From: Novosphingobium sp. PhB165
GTDB lineage: Bacteria > Pseudomonadota > Alphaproteobacteria > Sphingomonadales > Sphingomonadaceae
DNA: 64,000 bases
Reading direction: 5' to 3'
NCBI RefSeq assembly: GCF_004341845.1
Contig: NZ_SLVB01000016.1
Location: forward strand, 1 to 64,000
Shown: one piece after another, positions 62,671 to 64,000 of the stretch
Numbering within the stretch: position 1 is the first letter of the stretch
How the letters are laid out: every line of letters begins with the position of its first letter
Position numbers and translations under genes: made by a program
The notes under the pieces: model-generated
The model's database searches: none
Told to the model about the DNA's origin: nothing
Seen by the model: the letters and a program-made list of their open reading frames with translations, nothing else

Positions 62671-63117
62671 ATGAAGCACAGTGAACAGATCGTGCGGGCT
62701 TTCTTTGACGCCGTAACAGCCGGCAACTTGCCCGATGCGATACTGACCGAAGACATGACGGCTTGGACGACAACCCAAGGCGAAATGAGCAAAAAGGCCT
62801 ATCAGGGCGTCATTCGCATCCTACGAAGCATTTCCAGCATCCCGCTGACCTTCATCATCGACGCGATCACAGCCGAAGAGGACCGCATCTGCGCGGAACT
62901 TCGCAGCCATGGCGTACTGATTAACGGCGAGATTTACGAAAACACCTATTTCTTCGCGTTTCGTATCGACGACGGCCGCATCGCCCGTGTGTCCGAACAC
63001 TACAACGCGCTCATTGTGCAGGAAAAGATGATGCCGCTGGTGAGGTCCATCACCTCCTCGGAACCTTTGGCGTCTCTGCCGGCGCCCTTGCAATCTGGAC
63101 AGGACTTTCTCGCATGA
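62671..63117 (+). CDS. NTF2-like (SnoaL/ketosteroid-isomerase-type) protein
   Basis: A 148-residue cone-shaped alpha+beta fold protein: SEQIVRAFFDAVTAGNLPDA, then beta strands ending FFAFRIDDGRIARVSEHYNA. This fold serves isomerases, epoxide hydrolases and polyketide cyclases; no catalytic pair can be assigned. ATG at 62671 is preceded by GAGAGGTGG. Its stop overlaps the start of the next gene (ATGA). Confidence 0.8.
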   Translation: MKHSEQIVRAFFDAVTAGNLPDAILTEDMTAWTTTQGEMSKKAYQGVIRILRSISSIPLTFIIDAITAEEDRICAELRSHGVLINGEIYENTYFFAFRIDDGRIARVSEHYNALIVQEKMMPLVRSITSSEPLASLPAPLQSGQDFLA

Positions 63118-64000
63118 ACTCTTCGCGTGCCGTCCGGCTTCGCCATCCTGCAGGCCCTGACAACTTGAGGCTCGAGAACGCCGTCGCCCTCGCACCCGGA
63201 GCCGGCGAGATCAAGGTCCGTATAAGGGGCGCTGCGCTCAATTTTCGCGACGGGCTGGTGGTGAACGGGTTCTTTCCCGCGAAGGACGGGCTCATCCCTC
63301 TGTCGGATGGCGCCGGGGAAGTGCTTGCAGTGGGAGATGGGGTAACGGAATTCGCCGTGGGCGATCGGGTGGTTTCCACCTTCCATCCCAAATGGCTCGA
63401 CGGCCATATGGACCGTGCCGAACTCGACAACGCACCTGGCGCACCGGCCGATGGTTTTGCCTGCGAGGAGACAACGCGGCCCGCCACGCATTTTACCCGC
63501 GCGCCGCAAAGGTGGGGCCATGCCGAGGCAGCAACGTTGACGTGCGCGGGCGTCACCGCCTGGCGGGCCGTAATCACTGATGGACGGGTGAAGCCGGGCG
63601 ATTACGTGGTTGTGCAAGGCACGGGCGGTGTTTCGCTGTTCGCCCTGCAGTTCGCGAAAATGGCTGGCGCTATCATCATCGCCACCTCGTCCAGCGACGA
63701 AAAGCTGGCACGACTGAAGGCTTTGGGTGCTGACCATGTGATCAACTATCGCGACGTCGAGAAATGGGGGGAAACGGTCATTGCTCTTACCGGCGGCCGC
63801 GGTGCCGAACATGTTATCGAGGTCGGCGGCCCACATACTATCGGTCAGAGCTTTGTAGCGGCGCGTACTGGCGGCCACATCGCGCTCATCGGAGCCGCAG
63901 GCGGCTTTGACATCGACACAATGCCCTTCGCTATCGTCCAGGCAAAAAGGCTGAAGCTGCAAGCTGTGACGGTGGGTAGCCGGCGCGACCAGATCGAAAT
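63114..64000 (+). CDS. MDR-family (zinc-free) alcohol dehydrogenase, partial at window end
   Basis: The frame begins MNSSRAVRLRHPAGPDNLRL in the stop of the NTF2-like gene and is open to the window end (295 codons). It has the GroES-like half (IKVRIRGAALNFRDGLVVNG, LSDGAGEVLAVGDGV) and the Rossmann half with VVQGTGGVSLFALQFAKMAG and ALGADHVINYRD. The zinc-ligand cysteines are absent, so it is of the quinone-oxidoreductase-like class. It reduces or oxidises an unknown substrate of this operon. Confidence 0.88.
   Translation, partial: MNSSRAVRLRHPAGPDNLRLENAVALAPGAGEIKVRIRGAALNFRDGLVVNGFFPAKDGLIPLSDGAGEVLAVGDGVTEFAVGDRVVSTFHPKWLDGHMDRAELDNAPGAPADGFACEETTRPATHFTRAPQRWGHAEAATLTCAGVTAWRAVITDGRVKPGDYVVVQGTGGVSLFALQFAKMAGAIIIATSSSDEKLARLKALGADHVINYRDVEKWGETVIALTGGRGAEHVIEVGGPHTIGQSFVAARTGGHIALIGAAGGFDIDTMPFAIVQAKRLKLQAVTVGSRRDQIE

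Noticed and set aside
1..64000. tRNA, rRNA, riboswitch or replication initiator genes
   Set aside because: No tRNA-like cloverleaf sequence, rRNA segment or RepA/RepC-type protein was noticed on reading; a covariance search would be decisive for RNA genes.

Overview
The window looks like an accessory replicon or integrated conjugative element of an alphaproteobacterium of the Sphingomonadaceae (Novosphingobium/Sphingobium-like). The evidence is the high G+C, a MucR-type regulator, numerous TonB-dependent receptors, a DUF3363 relaxase with DUF736/DUF2958/ArdC-type plasmid genes, and an isopeptidase-type lasso peptide cluster of the kind known from sphingomonads and Caulobacter. No rRNA, tRNA, CRISPR array or replication initiator was seen.

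Bases 1-17,900 are conjugation and plasmid-maintenance DNA. A VirB3 tail and VirB4 head are cut off by a damaged IS110/IS1111 element. Next come a NERD-UvrD helicase, a leftward block (DUF736, small HTH proteins, TraF-like S26 peptidase, lytic transglycosylase, DUF3363 relaxase, ribbon-helix-helix protein), a very long ParB-like protein, DUF2958 and an ArdC-like antirestriction protein. A nine-copy heptamer minisatellite ends this block. Bases 17,900-27,600 hold an SDR oxidoreductase, a carboxymuconolactone decarboxylase-like protein, MucR, a membrane protein, a shattered GTPase-like pseudogene, a large TonB-dependent receptor with a clear terminator, and a frameshifted DUF6499-DUF2285 gene.

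Bases 27,850-39,920 are the most interesting part. A LuxR regulator, a LuxI acyl-homoserine-lactone synthase, a phytanoyl-CoA-dioxygenase-like enzyme and a GntR regulator lead directly into a lasso peptide operon (39-residue precursor, B protein, C macrolactam synthetase). The convergent strand encodes a lasso peptide isopeptidase, a TonB receptor with an STN domain, a FecR anti-sigma factor and a FecI-type sigma factor. No ABC exporter is present. The layout suggests quorum-controlled production joined to sigma-factor-gated uptake and linearisation of the same peptide. The precursor, its ring site and the link to LuxR are inferences from sequence.

Bases 41,000-43,760 form a compact redox module: a beta-barrel protein, an FMN-binding protein, the flavin transferase ApbE and a membrane haem-like protein. 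Bases 43,870-45,670 are gene and transposon remnants. Bases 45,950-52,790 encode a divergent haem-copper oxidase (subunit II, fused subunit I-III, CtaG-like, CopD-like and DUF2231 membrane proteins, a ferric-reductase-like flavocytochrome, and a 31-residue membrane peptide). Its subunit I lacks the usual K-channel lysine and D-channel glutamate.

Bases 53,000-60,300 carry an exported amidohydrolase and a small lipoprotein, followed by broken IS3, IS66, IS256 and IS21 copies. Among these sit single-domain FecR and Crp pieces and an unrecognised 325-residue protein. The right end (60,650-64,000) is an AraC regulator followed by a TauD-type dioxygenase, an NTF2-like protein and an MDR alcohol dehydrogenase that runs off the window, probably one catabolic or tailoring operon.
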